This document shows positions 5,988 through 7,094 of a DNA stretch of 7,094 nt, piece by piece. Position 1 is the stretch's first letter; every line of letters starts with the position of its first letter. The stretch is from positions 1 to 7,094 of the forward strand of contig CAJWOI010000139.1 of the NCBI GenBank assembly GCA_913044255.1, written 5' to 3'. Position numbers and translations under genes: made by a program. The notes beneath the pieces were generated by a model. That model was not told the DNA's origin. It ran no database searches and saw only the letters and a list, made by a program, of their open reading frames with translations. The DNA comes from an uncultured Alphaproteobacteria bacterium (GTDB lineage Bacteria; Pseudomonadota; Alphaproteobacteria; UBA7887).

Positions 5988-7094
5988 ATGTTGGAAAAAT
6001 CTTATCAACCGCAAAAGGTAGAAAAACGCCTTTACGAGATGTGGGAATCATCTGGTGCATTTTCCGTCGGTCAAAGGTCGGATCCTTGGACCGTAATGAT
6101 GCCACCGCCCAACATCACTGGAAGTCTACACATGGGGCATGCTCTGAACATGACCCTTCAGGACATCTTGAGTCGCTATTTTCGAATGCGTGGCCGTGAC
6201 ACGCTGTGGCAGCCAGGGATGGATCATGCGGGCATTGCTACTCAGATGGTGGTGGAGCGTCAACTTTCCGAAAAGGGAATTGATCGTCGTACCTTAGGGC
6301 GTGACGAATTTGTGAAAAGAGTTTGGACCTGGAAAGAGGAATCGGGGGGAACCATTGTTCGACAGCTGCGTCGATTAGGAGCTTCACCTGATTGGGAACG
6401 AGAGCGTTTTACCTTAGATGAAGGTTTGAGCCACGCAGTCCGTACAGTTTTCGTTAGTCTTTATCGAGAAGGTTTGATTTATCGAGATAAGCGGCTTGTT
6501 AACTGGGATTGCAAGTTATTGACAGCAATTTCTGATCTTGAAGTCGAGCAACGAGAAGTCAAGGGGCATTTGTGGCATTTCAAATATCCCCTCGAGAACT
6601 CCCCCGCCTCGTATATCACCGTCGCTACGACGAGGCCGGAGACAATGTTTGGTGACACGGGAGTAGCGGTGCATCCGGACGATGATCGATATCGGCATTT
6701 GATAGGTAAATTTGCGACGTTGCCGCTAGTGGGGCGGCGGATCGAAATTGTAGCTGATGAATATTCAAATCCGGAAAAGGGCACTGGTGCTGTTAAGATT
6801 ACGCCAGCCCATGACTTTAACGACTTTGAAGTAGGCAAGCGGCATGGTCTTGAGGCCATTAATATCTTAAACGCACAAGGCCGCCTCAATGAAACTGTGC
6901 CTGATGTGTATCAGGGATTGGATCGGTATGAGGCGAGGGATAAAGTAGTAGCGGATCTTAGAGTTCAAAATTTACTGGGGGATGTCGAAGACTACGTACA
7001 TACGATGCCATACGGTGATAGGTCCGGAACGGTGATTGAACCCTGGCTGACCGATCAGTGGTACGTCGATGCTAAAAGATTGGCAAAGCCGGCA
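5988..7094 (+). CDS. valS: valyl-tRNA synthetase, N-terminal part (runs off the window)
   Basis: This is a class I aminoacyl-tRNA synthetase that charges tRNA-Val. From the ATG at 5988 the frame stays open for 369 codons to the window end with no stop, so about 40% of the usual ~880-residue protein is present. Visible are MLEKSYQPQKVEKRLYEMWE (1-20), the HIGH signature as PPPNITGSLHMGHALN (39-54; H48-M-G-H51), and QPGMDHAGIATQMVVE. Next comes VNWDCKLLTAISDLEVE, leading into the CP1 editing domain with ATTRPETMFGDTGVAVHPDD and GTGAVKITPAHDFNDFEVG. The last part is EPWLTDQWYVDAKRLAKPA. The KMSKS loop and anticodon-binding domain lie beyond the window. An in-frame GTG at 5985 is an alternative start; a TAG at 5982-5984 blocks anything earlier. 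The upstream 134 bp after popZ shows no clear terminator or promoter, and the ribosome site is weak. Confidence 0.97.
   Translation, partial: MLEKSYQPQKVEKRLYEMWESSGAFSVGQRSDPWTVMMPPPNITGSLHMGHALNMTLQDILSRYFRMRGRDTLWQPGMDHAGIATQMVVERQLSEKGIDRRTLGRDEFVKRVWTWKEESGGTIVRQLRRLGASPDWERERFTLDEGLSHAVRTVFVSLYREGLIYRDKRLVNWDCKLLTAISDLEVEQREVKGHLWHFKYPLENSPASYITVATTRPETMFGDTGVAVHPDDDRYRHLIGKFATLPLVGRRIEIVADEYSNPEKGTGAVKITPAHDFNDFEVGKRHGLEAINILNAQGRLNETVPDVYQGLDRYEARDKVVADLRVQNLLGDVEDYVHTMPYGDRSGTVIEPWLTDQWYVDAKRLAKPA

Noticed and set aside
5975..6199. A + strand open frame of 74 codons overlapping the start of valS.
   Set aside because: It is in a different frame from valS, whose frame carries the HIGH motif and stays open to the window end.
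6479..6889. A - strand open frame of 136 codons.
   Set aside because: It lies wholly opposite the valS editing domain, which is clearly coding; it is an antisense shadow.

Overview
The window reads as chromosomal DNA from an alphaproteobacterium with moderate G+C. The strongest evidence is the right half. A PIMT-like methyltransferase, a TolC-type outer-membrane channel, a PopZ/DUF2497 polar organizer and valyl-tRNA synthetase follow one another on the + strand, which I recall as a typical alphaproteobacterial gene order. PopZ is largely confined to that class. The exact genus cannot be read from the sequence.

Layout. Positions 1-228 hold no gene I can call; short open stretches at the left edge could be the end of a neighbouring gene. 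From about 247 to 2526 lies a tight two-gene + strand unit: an isopropylmalate dehydrogenase-family enzyme (LeuB-like) followed after 15 bp by an Amidohydrolase_2 (ACMSD-like) metal enzyme. Positions 2596-2867, on the - strand, hold an intact tRNA-Cys(GCA) with its own promoter at 2905-2933. Abutting its 3' end is a fragment that looks like the last ~65 codons of a TRAP-transporter solute-binding protein. Positions 2934-3121 are a leader with one possible promoter. The pcm-like gene (3122-3787), tolC (3795-5261), popZ (5383-5853) and valS (5988 to the window end, incomplete) follow.

How the parts may work together. The first pair looks like a small metabolic module: a beta-hydroxyacid oxidative decarboxylase plus a metal-dependent decarboxylase or hydrolase. 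The adjacent TRAP remnant would fit an organic-acid uptake and catabolism locus that has lost its transporter, but that is inference. In the right half, TolC would be the outer-membrane exit for type I secretion and RND/ABC efflux, PopZ the polar scaffold for chromosome anchoring, and ValS housekeeping translation; they probably share a neighbourhood rather than a pathway.

I did not find a phage, CRISPR array, insertion sequence or clearly new defence-type system. The points most worth a second look are the TRAP fragment fused to the tRNA-Cys 3' end, the LeuB-like protein lacking the usual substrate-pocket glutamate next to an uncharacterised amidohydrolase, and the PIMT-like protein whose catalytic loop is not that of a true isoaspartate repair enzyme.
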